Shown here in pieces: positions 1 to 6,793 of a DNA stretch of 35,938 nucleotides. Position 1 is the stretch's first letter. Every line of letters begins with the position of its first letter. The position numbers were made by a program, and so were the translations under genes. A model generated the notes under the pieces. It was not told where the DNA came from. It was given only the letters and a program-made list of their open reading frames with translations, and ran no database searches. This DNA comes from Vibrio sp. CAU 1672. Its GTDB lineage: Bacteria; Pseudomonadota; Gammaproteobacteria; Enterobacterales; Vibrionaceae. Location of the stretch: positions 1-35,938 of the forward strand of contig NZ_JARHUF010000031.1 of the NCBI RefSeq assembly GCF_029223195.1. Direction: 5' to 3'.

Positions 1-118
1 CTTGGCGACCATAGCGATTTGGACCCACCTGATTCCATGCCGAACTCAGAAGTGAAACGAATTAGCGCCGATGGTAGTGTGGGGCTTCCCCATGTGAGAG
101 TAGGACATCGCCAGGCTT
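1..118 (+). rRNA. rrf: 5S ribosomal RNA, missing its first few bases
   Basis: The sequence carries the typical gammaproteobacterial 5S landmarks: GGCGACCATAGC near the 5' end, the central CCATGCCGAACTCAGAAGTG block, and a 3' end GGACATCGCCAGGC that pairs with the 5' GCTTGGCG strand. Two or three 5' bases lie outside the window. It is followed 46 bases later by a tRNA gene, as at the distal end of many Vibrio rRNA operons. Confidence 0.95.
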
Positions 119-163
119 TAAATATCGCCTCTAGTGACATCACGCTAGAAGCACACAATTTGC

Positions 164-254
164 GGAGAGATGGCTGAGTGGTTGAAAGCACCGGTCTTGA
201 AAACCGGCATACGTTAATAGCGTATCTAGGGTTCAAATCCCTATCTCTCCGCCA
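164..254 (+). tRNA. tRNA-Ser (anticodon UGA)
   Basis: A 91-base class II tRNA. The acceptor stem is GGAGAGA (164-170) with TCTCTCC, followed by an encoded GCCA end. The anticodon stem CCGGT/ACCGG (191-195/203-207) closes the loop CTTGAAA with anticodon TGA at 198-200, reading UCA serine codons. A long variable arm (TACG...CGTA) and the T-loop GTTCAAATC are present. The long variable arm fits serine. Confidence 0.96.
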
Positions 255-263
255 CTTTTTAAG

Positions 264-292
264 AAAAACCGCTGTTTTACAGCGGTTTTTTC
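264..292 (+). terminator. Intrinsic terminator of the rRNA/tRNA unit
   Basis: AAACCGCTG and CAGCGGTTT form a stem around a TTTTA loop and are followed by a run of T. It lies directly after the tRNA-Ser gene. Confidence 0.85.
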
Positions 293-627
293 GTATCTGT
301 CGCCTTGAAATCTACCTTTCCAGCAAGGTGATGCCGCTACTTGTCTTTTCATTTAAAAATAAAACGTTTCATCACCCCGCTTCACCTGATCATACTGTTT
401 GCCTTCTTAATAAAGATGCATACGGCTAGCCGGAGATGTTTCTCTAGATAATCTGCCCGGAAAGCCTCAACGGTTTACACGGACAGTCTGATACAATCAC
501 GATTGTCATTCGGAATACCCATTCCGTGTTTGCGAAACAAAACATCAGCAAGTTTCAGCTGCTAAATAAAATACGCAGTAATAGTACAGTACTCGATGCT
601 CAGTACATCTCTTTAGGATTTAATTTC

Positions 628-655
628 TTTACTTTGTATAAAGCAACGATAGAAT
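628..655 (+). promoter_or_regulatory. Possible sigma-70 promoter for the leader/ABC-F unit
   Basis: TTTACT (628-633) and TAGAAT (650-655) are 16 bases apart and lie about 60 bases upstream of the leader ORF. Both are only partial matches to the consensus. The rest of 293-714 shows no convincing gene. Confidence 0.3.
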
Positions 656-714
656 GCATGTTGTTGAATAACAGAAAATGGATGCATTTTCACAGATAAT
701 ATAAGGAGGAAATT

Positions 715-795
715 ATGTCTTTGTGGTGTTCGATCAACCCACGCTTATTTGGCATGACAGCTCGCTCAAGAGTTATTGATATCGCGTTGCGATAA
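715..795 (+). CDS. 26-residue leader peptide upstream of the ABC-F gene
   Basis: A short ORF, MSLWCSINPRLFGMTARSRV followed by IDIALR, starts with ATG 5 bases after a very strong Shine-Dalgarno AAGGAGG (703-709). It ends in TAA 123 bases before the ABC-F start codon. The codons for residues 16-19 (A-R-S-R) overlap arm 1 of the downstream RNA switch. Residues 17-19 form an Arg-X-Arg motif, the kind known in erm leader peptides to arrest ribosomes carrying macrolides. A well-initiated short leader ahead of a poorly initiated resistance-type gene is the hallmark of ribosome-stalling attenuators. The peptide itself is not one I recognise; the regulatory role is inferred from layout and RNA pairing. 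Confidence 0.7.
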   Translation: MSLWCSINPRLFGMTARSRVIDIALR

Positions 796-912
796 TCTCG
801 ACTTGAGCGAATAATTACCTTTCGACGAAAAACGTCACTCGAGTACTTTCTCTCAAGCTCGAAGAATTATTGTCAACACAGACAATGGCGCAGTGCGCCC
901 AAAATTCTTGAG
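762..912 (+). promoter_or_regulatory. Four-arm translational attenuator controlling the ABC-F gene
   Basis: Alternating complementary arms are visible. Arm 1 TCGCTCAAG (762-770) pairs perfectly with arm 2 CTTGAGCGA (802-810). Arm 2, extended as TCGACTTGAG (798-807), can instead pair with arm 3 CTCAAG-c-TCGA (852-862) with one bulged base. Arm 3, as CTC-g-AAGAATT (858-868), pairs with arm 4 AATTCTTGAG (903-912). The 3:4 pairing buries GAG (910-912), the only Shine-Dalgarno-like bases before the ATG at 919. Two small hairpins, ATTGTC/GACAAT (869-874/881-886) and GGCGC/GCGCC (887-891/895-899), sit in the 3:4 loop. No T-run follows, so control would be translational. A ribosome stalled over arm 1 would release arm 2 to pair with arm 3 and expose the start site, as in ermC. 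Confidence 0.7.
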
Positions 913-918
913 AAATTT

Positions 919-2664
919 ATGAGTACTTTTTTAACTGCACAATCCCTATCACTTTCCTACACCTCTACCGCTCTGTTCAGAGAGCTGAATGTGACTGTTA
1001 ATCGCGGCGATAAGATTGGTCTTATTGGTCATAATGGCTGCGGCAAAAGTTCGCTGCTCAAATTGTTGGCTGGACAATATCAACCATGTGAAGGGCATGT
1101 CGCCAAGGCCAAGCAATGCCTGATGAGCTATGTCGAACAACATATTCCTCATGAGCTGCATTTCCGGACGGTTCTCGAGGCACTGACGGAAACGCTAACC
1201 GAAGACGAACACTGGCGAGCGGATCTGCTTTTGTCTGAGTTAGGCTTTTCTGAACCCGACTGGCACCTGCCAGTACACAGTTGCAGCGGTGGCCAACAGA
1301 TGCGGCTTTTACTTGCCAGAGCGATTATCAATGAACCCGATTTGCTATTGCTGGATGAGCCCAGCAACCACTTAGATCTTCCTTCATTAATGTGGTTAGA
1401 ACAGTTTTTATCGCAATGGAAAGGAGCCTTTGTGCTTGTTTCTCATGATCAAACCTTGCTTGATGCAGTGACCAATACAACCTGGGTGATGCGCGATCAA
1501 TCGCTGTATCATTTTGCTTTGCCATGCTCTCAAGCGAGGGAAGCACTGAAAGAAAAGGACGAGCAAGACAGAGTTCGCCACCTTAATGAGCAGAAGGAAA
1601 TTGATCGCATAGAGAAAAGCGCTAAACGACTGGCGGTGTGGGGTAAGGTCTACGACAATGAAGACTTAGCTCGCAAAGCTAAGACCATGTTCGCCAGAAA
1701 AGAGCGTTTGGAAGAGGAGCAAACAGAACTTAGCGAGAGCTCACCCTGGTGCCTGAAGTTCCAGGGAGAGGCGTTATCTGCCAACCGTTTAGTGGAAGTC
1801 GCCCCTTTTACTCTTAAGCCACCACAAAGCGATGTCACACTTTTTGAGATGACAGAAATGCGGATTAAAAGCGGCGATAGAGTCGCGGTACTGGGTAGTA
1901 ACGGCAGCGGTAAGTCGACATTACTAAACTTCCTACATCGCTTCTACCAGCTCAAGGAAGCCGACGAAGCAGCACCTATAGGCAGCATTGAGTGTCCTGT
2001 GACCTTTCATGATCGCTGTCGCCTGGGTTACTACGATCAGTCACTCGAGCAGCTTAATGATCAAGACACGTTAAACAATGCGTTGCGTCAGTTCGCTGCT
2101 ATCAGTGATGAGCAAAGTAAACGTGCATTAATCAGTGCGGGCTTTAAATACGCCAGACATGGTCAAAAAGTCGGGTTACTCAGCGGAGGGGAAAAGGCCA
2201 GGTTACTCTTTGTCGGGCTTACCTTAGCAAGGTATCACCTGCTATTTCTCGATGAGCCTACCAATCATTTAGATATGGAAGGGAAAGAGGAACTTGTTGA
2301 AACACTTAATCAGTTCGAAGGAGCCATCGTGCTGGTAAGCCATGATCGTAGTTTAATAGAACAGAGCTGTAACCGGTTCTGGCTTATTCAGAATGGAAAC
2401 CTCACGGAGTACCTTTCTGCTGAAGAGGTCTATCTGCAAATTGCCCAGCAACCGGAGCATTCCGCGATCAATAATGTGCCGATAACAAAAGACACTCCAG
2501 CAGGCTTAATTGGAGAGCTAGCAGGAGAAGAGCTGCTATTGGAGCGTTTGATTCAGCTAGAGTCATTACTGGCAGATGATTTACAGCGAAAGCCCAAGCA
2601 CCAAAAGCCAGATCTACAGAAACAGTGGCGAGAGGAGATTGACAAAATAAGTGGTCAACTTTGA
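919..2664 (+). CDS. ABC-F family ATPase, candidate ribosome-protection protein
   Basis: A 581-residue protein with two ABC ATPase domains in tandem and no membrane segments, the build of the ABC-F class that acts on ribosomes rather than in transport. Domain 1 has Walker A GHNGCGKS (37-44), signature SGGQQ and Walker B LLLLDEPSNHLD. A charged helical linker follows (about residues 195-290, rich in K, E and R), like the arm that reaches into the ribosomal E site. Domain 2 has Walker A GSNGSGKS, signature LSGGEK and Walker B LLFLDEPTNHLD. Both switch glutamates are present. The start at ATG 919 has only a weak GAG(A) Shine-Dalgarno inside a hairpin. The leader peptide and attenuator upstream suggest induction by a ribosome-targeting drug. 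It could instead be a housekeeping translation factor such as Uup/EttA, but those are not normally attenuated. The drug spectrum cannot be read from the sequence. Confidence 0.88.
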   Translation: MSTFLTAQSLSLSYTSTALFRELNVTVNRGDKIGLIGHNGCGKSSLLKLLAGQYQPCEGHVAKAKQCLMSYVEQHIPHELHFRTVLEALTETLTEDEHWRADLLLSELGFSEPDWHLPVHSCSGGQQMRLLLARAIINEPDLLLLDEPSNHLDLPSLMWLEQFLSQWKGAFVLVSHDQTLLDAVTNTTWVMRDQSLYHFALPCSQAREALKEKDEQDRVRHLNEQKEIDRIEKSAKRLAVWGKVYDNEDLARKAKTMFARKERLEEEQTELSESSPWCLKFQGEALSANRLVEVAPFTLKPPQSDVTLFEMTEMRIKSGDRVAVLGSNGSGKSTLLNFLHRFYQLKEADEAAPIGSIECPVTFHDRCRLGYYDQSLEQLNDQDTLNNALRQFAAISDEQSKRALISAGFKYARHGQKVGLLSGGEKARLLFVGLTLARYHLLFLDEPTNHLDMEGKEELVETLNQFEGAIVLVSHDRSLIEQSCNRFWLIQNGNLTEYLSAEEVYLQIAQQPEHSAINNVPITKDTPAGLIGELAGEELLLERLIQLESLLADDLQRKPKHQKPDLQKQWREEIDKISGQL

Positions 2665-2760
2665 GTAATTAGTTGTGAATATAATAATCGGATGAACTGA
2701 AATAAATCACGTAGCCCACCGCTGTGTGGATTGTTTTGGTTCTCATTTTCGCCACTACTC

Positions 2761-2789
2761 AAACCCCAGTCGAAAGACTGGGGTTTTTC
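2761..2789 (+). terminator. Intrinsic terminator after the ABC-F gene
   Basis: AAACCCCAGTC, a GAAA tetraloop and GACTGGGGTTTTT form a strong stem with a T tract, about 100 bases after the ABC-F stop codon. It separates this unit from the ATPase operon. Confidence 0.92.
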
Positions 2790-2980
2790 CGTTTAAGTAC
2801 CCGGAAAACAAAGAGCTCAGACCCTGCCTGACAACACCCAGCCTGCCGCATTACACAGACTACCTGATCTGAAACCTTAGGTTCTGGTAACCACGGCTCG
2901 TCTTGTCTTTTAATCAACTATACTACAGTGAGAGTGTAAGTGCATAAATCAGAATGAGTTTGGCATAAGCAGAGGGCTCA

Positions 2981-4369
2981 ATGGTTACAGCGAGAAAAAG
3001 GCCAACCCCTATTGGTGTCATCACTGAGATCCATGGCCCGGTGGCCATAGTTGCGTGTGATACTTTACCTCCTTTGCATCAGGCCTTGTGTGCCAGCCTC
3101 AATGATGAAACTTATTATTTTGAGGTTCATCAACACCTTGATAAGCGCCACATCCGGACGATTATCCTGCACAGGAATGCGTCATTGCACCGTGGTGTGA
3201 CGGTTTATGATACCGGCTCTTCACTTCACATTCCTGTGACCCCCGATTGCTTGGGACGTTTACTTAATATTTTCGGTGAGCCGTTGGATGGGGGGCGTGC
3301 ACTCGAAACGCAGGAGTTCCGCGATGTGCATAGTAAGCCGGTGCCGATTTATCAGTCAGTTGGTGTCGGAAGCGTATTAGAAACTGGCATCAAAGTGATT
3401 GATCTTTTGTGTCCTTTCATTAAAGGAGGTAAAGCAGGCCTGTTCGGCGGAGCGGGGGTCGGAAAAACGGTGCTGATCATGGAGTTTATGCACTCAGTCG
3501 CTACGTTGCACCAAGGGGTGTCGGTGTTTTCTGGGGTGGGTGAGCGTAAACGGGAAGGTCACGAGCTTTGGCATGCTATCCGTGACGCTGGTGTATTACC
3601 CCAGACATTGATGATGTTTGGACAAATGGATGAGTCGCCCGGGGTGCGTTTCCGCGTCGGGCTTTCGGCTCTGACTTATGCTGAGTATCTGCGCGATACA
3701 CTGAAAAAGGATGTGCTGTTTGTGATGGACAACATTTTCCGTTTTGTTCAGGCCGGCAGTGAAGTCTCCAGCCTACTCGGGCGTATGCCGGCAACTGTTG
3801 GCTACCAACCCACCTTGTCGACGGATATTGCCGAAATGCAAGACCGAATTTTATCAACAGACGATGGCAGTATCACTTCGGTACAGGCGGTTTACGTACC
3901 GGCTGATGACATCGCCGATCCTGCCGTGAGTACTATTCTGAGTCATTTAGATAGTACGGTGATCTTGTCTCGAACGCAGGCAGGTAAAGGCATCTATCCG
4001 GCGGTTGATGTGCTGCAATCAAGCAACAAGCTGATGGATCGCCATACCATTGGGACACGCCACTATAGTGTTGCTGAAGGTGTTCGGGAGCATTTGGCCC
4101 GCTATCAGGAGCTGGAAGATATCATCACTATGCTCGGGGTTGAGGAGCTGTCCTTGGCTGATCGCAAGATCATCATGCGGGCGCGCAAGTTGCAACGATA
4201 TCTGACTCAGCCTTTTTGGACAACGGCCGCCCATACCGGTATGCCGGGTGTGTCAGTGCCTTTGACATCGACCATAAATGATTGTGAGCATTTTTTATTG
4301 GGTCACTACGATGAGATCCCCGAACAGTGCTGCTATATGCAGGGAAGCATGGAGAAATCATTACGATGA
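2981..4369 (+). CDS. atpD: N-type F1Fo ATPase, subunit beta
   Basis: The catalytic subunit of a rotary ATPase, 462 residues. The P-loop GGAGVGKT lies at residues 156-163 and the catalytic glutamate at GER in SGVGERKREG. Walker B is in FVMDNIFRF, followed by the conserved LLGRMPATVGYQPTL and the lower-helix segment MLGVEELSLADR in the place of DELSEED. All catalytic residues that I can place are intact. It is the first gene of an operon in the order D-C-Q-B-E-F-A-G, which is the N-ATPase arrangement and differs from the housekeeping I-B-E-F-H-A-G-D-C order. The start is ATG 2981 after AGAGGG. The stop codon overlaps the next start in ATGA. This would be a second ATPase besides the cell's normal ATP synthase. 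Confidence 0.95.
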   Translation: MVTARKRPTPIGVITEIHGPVAIVACDTLPPLHQALCASLNDETYYFEVHQHLDKRHIRTIILHRNASLHRGVTVYDTGSSLHIPVTPDCLGRLLNIFGEPLDGGRALETQEFRDVHSKPVPIYQSVGVGSVLETGIKVIDLLCPFIKGGKAGLFGGAGVGKTVLIMEFMHSVATLHQGVSVFSGVGERKREGHELWHAIRDAGVLPQTLMMFGQMDESPGVRFRVGLSALTYAEYLRDTLKKDVLFVMDNIFRFVQAGSEVSSLLGRMPATVGYQPTLSTDIAEMQDRILSTDDGSITSVQAVYVPADDIADPAVSTILSHLDSTVILSRTQAGKGIYPAVDVLQSSNKLMDRHTIGTRHYSVAEGVREHLARYQELEDIITMLGVEELSLADRKIIMRARKLQRYLTQPFWTTAAHTGMPGVSVPLTSTINDCEHFLLGHYDEIPEQCCYMQGSMEKSLR

Positions 4370-4770
4370 AAAGTTTTATGCTGCGGTTGCTTGATGCCAC
4401 CCGGGCTGAAGAGTTTGCCGATGTAACCTCGTTTGTCGGAGAGGATGAGAGTGGTAGCTTCGGACTGTTAGCCGGCCACACGCGTTTTATGACGGTGCTT
4501 TCTGCCGGGATTGCCAAGTACCGTATTCAGGATGGTGGCTGGAAGTATCTGGCGGCTCCCGGTGGTGTGCTTTATTTTCACCGCAATACTCTGACCCTGT
4601 CGACGTATCGTTACCTGCAGGATGATGATTATTTGAGTATCAGCCAGGCATTGGAGCAGCAACTGCTTAGTGAAAAACAAAAGCTAACGTCTTTAAAAGA
4701 TAGCCTGCATCATATGGAGGAAGAGGTGTACAAGCGGTTGTGGGAAATTGGCAAGAGGGAAACGGTGTAG
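4366..4770 (+). CDS. atpC: N-type F1Fo ATPase, subunit epsilon
   Basis: A 134-residue epsilon subunit: an N-terminal beta-sandwich with TSFVGEDESGSFGLLAGH, then a C-terminal charged helical part (QALEQQLLSEKQKL onward). TSFVGED(x)SGSFG is typical of the N-ATPase version, in which the usual 'G..G...I...H' core is recognisable. I chose ATG 4366, which overlaps the atpD stop (ATGA) and follows GGAG at 4351-4354; ATG 4378 is a possible alternative. Epsilon forms part of the central stalk with gamma. Translation is probably coupled to atpD. Confidence 0.9.
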   Translation: MKSFMLRLLDATRAEEFADVTSFVGEDESGSFGLLAGHTRFMTVLSAGIAKYRIQDGGWKYLAAPGGVLYFHRNTLTLSTYRYLQDDDYLSISQALEQQLLSEKQKLTSLKDSLHHMEEEVYKRLWEIGKRETV

Positions 4771-4774
4771 GGCC

Positions 4775-5044
4775 ATGGCGAAACTGGATGACTTCAAAGA
4801 AAAGGTCGAGCGTCAGGTCGGGCGGATAAAAAAAGCGGAACGGGAACGGCCAACCCTGTTCGGCCAGACGGTCTATATCGGAACCTTGGGGTTATTGTTT
4901 GTCTTACCGACGGTCGGCGGGGCTTACCTTGGGCTGTGGCTAGACAGCATGATGGAAGGATATTCGATTCGTTGGACAATAAGCCTCATTTTGCTTGGGG
5001 TGATGGTCGGGGCGGTAAATGTCTACCTGTTTATTAAGGAGTAA
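4775..5044 (+). CDS. atpQ: AtpQ, AtpI-like small membrane protein of the N-ATPase
   Basis: An 89-residue protein. A charged N-terminal stretch (MAKLDDFKEKVERQVGRIKK) is followed by two hydrophobic segments around residues 31-51 and 65-86. This matches the ATPase_gene1/AtpI-like family (AtpQ in N-ATPase operons), thought to help assemble the c-ring or supply ions to it. The start ATG 4775 follows the atpC stop by 4 bases. In most N-ATPase operons atpR follows atpQ; here the a-subunit gene follows directly and there is no room for atpR. Confidence 0.8.
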   Translation: MAKLDDFKEKVERQVGRIKKAERERPTLFGQTVYIGTLGLLFVLPTVGGAYLGLWLDSMMEGYSIRWTISLILLGVMVGAVNVYLFIKE

Positions 5045-5064
5045 GGCTATGGAAAATCATCGAG

Positions 5065-5718
5065 TTGTTGTCGTTTTCAAAGTCGGCGACCGTCGCGATG
5101 CTTAGTAATACCGTCGTGACGACGTGGGGCATTATCGGCATGCTTTGGTGCGTCGCCTGGTTGTTGTCCCGCCGCTTGAGTACCACTCCCGGTTTGCTGC
5201 AGGTGGCGGTTGAAGGGGTCATTGCCAGCATAGAAAGTGCCATTAAAGAAGTAGCGCCGCAGCACGTGAAAGTCCTGATGCCTTTTATTGGCAGTTTGTG
5301 GGTGTTTCTCATAATTGCCAACTTGTGCGGGCTTATCCCTGGCGTGCACTCCCCGACTCGCGATCTTTCTGCCACATCAGCCCTAGCCATTGTTGTATTC
5401 CTGTCAACACACTGGTACGGGATCCGCCTGCAGGGGCTAAAGCGTTACTTGAGCCATTATTTCAAGCCGAGCCCAATTTTACTGCCATTTCACCTTATTG
5501 GTGAAATTACCCGTACGGTTGCGCTGGCCGTAAGGCTGTTTGGCAACATGATGAGCCTGGAGATGGCGGCCTTGCTGTTTCTGATGGTGGCGGGGTTCTT
5601 GGCACCGGTGCCTATTTTGATGCTGCATATCATAGAGGCACTGGTTCAAGCTTATATATTTGGCATGCTGGCACTTATATATGTCGCTAGCGGCCTACAG
5701 TATCAACAAAAGCAATAA
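5065..5718 (+). CDS. atpB: N-type F1Fo ATPase, subunit a (5' end apparently frameshifted)
   Basis: The ion-channel stator subunit, with several membrane helices. The key arginine lies in the conserved block TVALAVRLFGNMMSLEM, and EALVQAYIFGMLALIYV is the last helix. The listed start is a TTG with no good ribosome-binding site. A proper Shine-Dalgarno AAGGAG (5036-5041) stands 7 bases before ATG 5049, but that ATG opens an 18-codon reading frame that ends in TAG. Removing one A from the AAAA run at 5053-5056 would join ATG 5049 to this frame and give an N-terminus MEIIELLSFSKS, as expected for the family. So the gene either carries a one-base insertion (real or a sequencing error), or starts at TTG 5065/5068 or ATG 5098. 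The rest of the protein is intact. Confidence 0.85.
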   Translation: MLSFSKSATVAMLSNTVVTTWGIIGMLWCVAWLLSRRLSTTPGLLQVAVEGVIASIESAIKEVAPQHVKVLMPFIGSLWVFLIIANLCGLIPGVHSPTRDLSATSALAIVVFLSTHWYGIRLQGLKRYLSHYFKPSPILLPFHLIGEITRTVALAVRLFGNMMSLEMAALLFLMVAGFLAPVPILMLHIIEALVQAYIFGMLALIYVASGLQYQQKQ

Positions 5719-5728
5719 GGAGGCTCAA

Positions 5729-5995
5729 ATGCCTGAATTATCAACCTTTGCTTTGACTTCAACTGCTGTTGCAATTCTTGGCATTTCCATCGGAGTCATG
5801 TTGCCTGCGTTTGCGATGGGCTGGGCCGTCAGCCGGGCAATGGATGCACTGGCTCGCCAGCCAGAGGCCGAGCGGGCCATTATGCGCACCCTGTTTATCG
5901 GTTTGGCCATGATAGAGTCACTGGCGATTTATGTGTTGGTGATTGTGTTGATTGTGCTGTTCCGTAATCCGTTGCTCGAATATCTCATTAAGTAG
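5729..5995 (+). CDS. atpE: N-type F1Fo ATPase, subunit c (ring proteolipid)
   Basis: An 88-residue hairpin of two membrane helices joined by the polar loop ALARQPEA (40-47), the standard c-subunit signature. The ion-binding glutamate is E63 in AMIESLAIY, with S64 and Y68, as in sodium-binding c subunits. However, the helix-1 ligand (Gln32 in Ilyobacter, usually Glu in N-ATPases) is M30 here, and the residue after E-S is Leu rather than Thr. The start ATG 5729 follows AAGGAGG (5717-5723) closely. Ion choice, Na+ or H+, is therefore unclear. Confidence 0.93.
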   Translation: MPELSTFALTSTAVAILGISIGVMLPAFAMGWAVSRAMDALARQPEAERAIMRTLFIGLAMIESLAIYVLVIVLIVLFRNPLLEYLIK

Positions 5996-6043
5996 GGTTA
6001 GCGGATTGCTGATGACGGCAGCCTTATATAAAGGAGCGAAATT

Positions 6044-6793
6044 TTGGAGTTCAGTTGGTCTACCTTTGTGCTGGAAATCATTAATTTTTTGGTGTTGGTG
6101 TGGATCCTCAAGCGCTTTCTTTTCAAGCCGGTTATGGAGGTCGTGAGCCAGCGCCAGGCGGGTATTGATGCGCAACTGGAGCAGTCTCAGCGCTTAAACG
6201 ATGAATCTGCAGCCCTTAAAAATGAATATGAAAACCGCCTGGCCAACTGGGAGCATGAGTGCCAGTTAGCCAGAGCGGCGTTGGCTCGTGAGATTGATGC
6301 TGAACGGGCATCCAGATTGAACTTGCTGATGCGGTCACTTGAACAGGAAAAGGAAAAGGCCCAGGTGGCTGAAGCGCGCCAGCGTACAGAGGTAGTGCGC
6401 GAAATAGAGCATCAGGCACTGCAGCAGAGCGCTGAGTTCGCCACCGCCTTGCTCAGCAAGGCTTCGGGGGCAGAACTGGAGTCTCGGCTGCTGGACATTT
6501 TGTTGGGCGATTTGGCTGCGCTCCCTGATGAAAGTGCCACTGCACTTCGTCTGCAGTGGGGAGAATCGCCGGACGTTATCCTGGTAAGCAGCGCTTACCC
6601 GGTAGCGGAAAAAAAACGCCACGAGCTGGAAAAAGCACTGACGGCAGTCAGCCAACTTGCGGTTCCGGTTCAATATGAGCTGGATCCGCAGTTGATCGCG
6701 GGAGTGTGCATTATCATCGGGGCGTGGCGGCTGGATGCCAATGTCAGACATGATCTAAAAGGATTTGTGGAATTTGCCTATGTCACCCGATAA
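6044..6793 (+). CDS. atpF: N-type F1Fo ATPase, subunit b with C-terminal delta-like part
   Basis: 249 residues, far longer than a normal b subunit (about 156). One N-terminal membrane helix (residues 7-27) is followed by a long charged coiled-coil stalk (about 35-150). A C-terminal domain then resembles the end of subunit delta (VQYELDPQLIAGVCIIIGAW, like delta's 'D..LIGG..I..G'). N-ATPase operons lack a separate delta gene and carry this fused form, and no atpH is present here. The start is TTG 6044 with AAGGAG (6031-6036) 7 bases upstream; no ATG fits. The 3' end overlaps atpA by 14 bases. Confidence 0.9.
   Translation: MEFSWSTFVLEIINFLVLVWILKRFLFKPVMEVVSQRQAGIDAQLEQSQRLNDESAALKNEYENRLANWEHECQLARAALAREIDAERASRLNLLMRSLEQEKEKAQVAEARQRTEVVREIEHQALQQSAEFATALLSKASGAELESRLLDILLGDLAALPDESATALRLQWGESPDVILVSSAYPVAEKKRHELEKALTAVSQLAVPVQYELDPQLIAGVCIIIGAWRLDANVRHDLKGFVEFAYVTR

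Noticed and set aside
178..429. An 83-codon plus-strand ORF
   Set aside because: It runs through the tRNA-Ser gene and its terminator, so it is a chance frame.
2903..2924. Possible promoter before atpD (TTGTCT and TATACT)
   Set aside because: The spacer is only 10 bases; the -10-like element alone is too weak to call.
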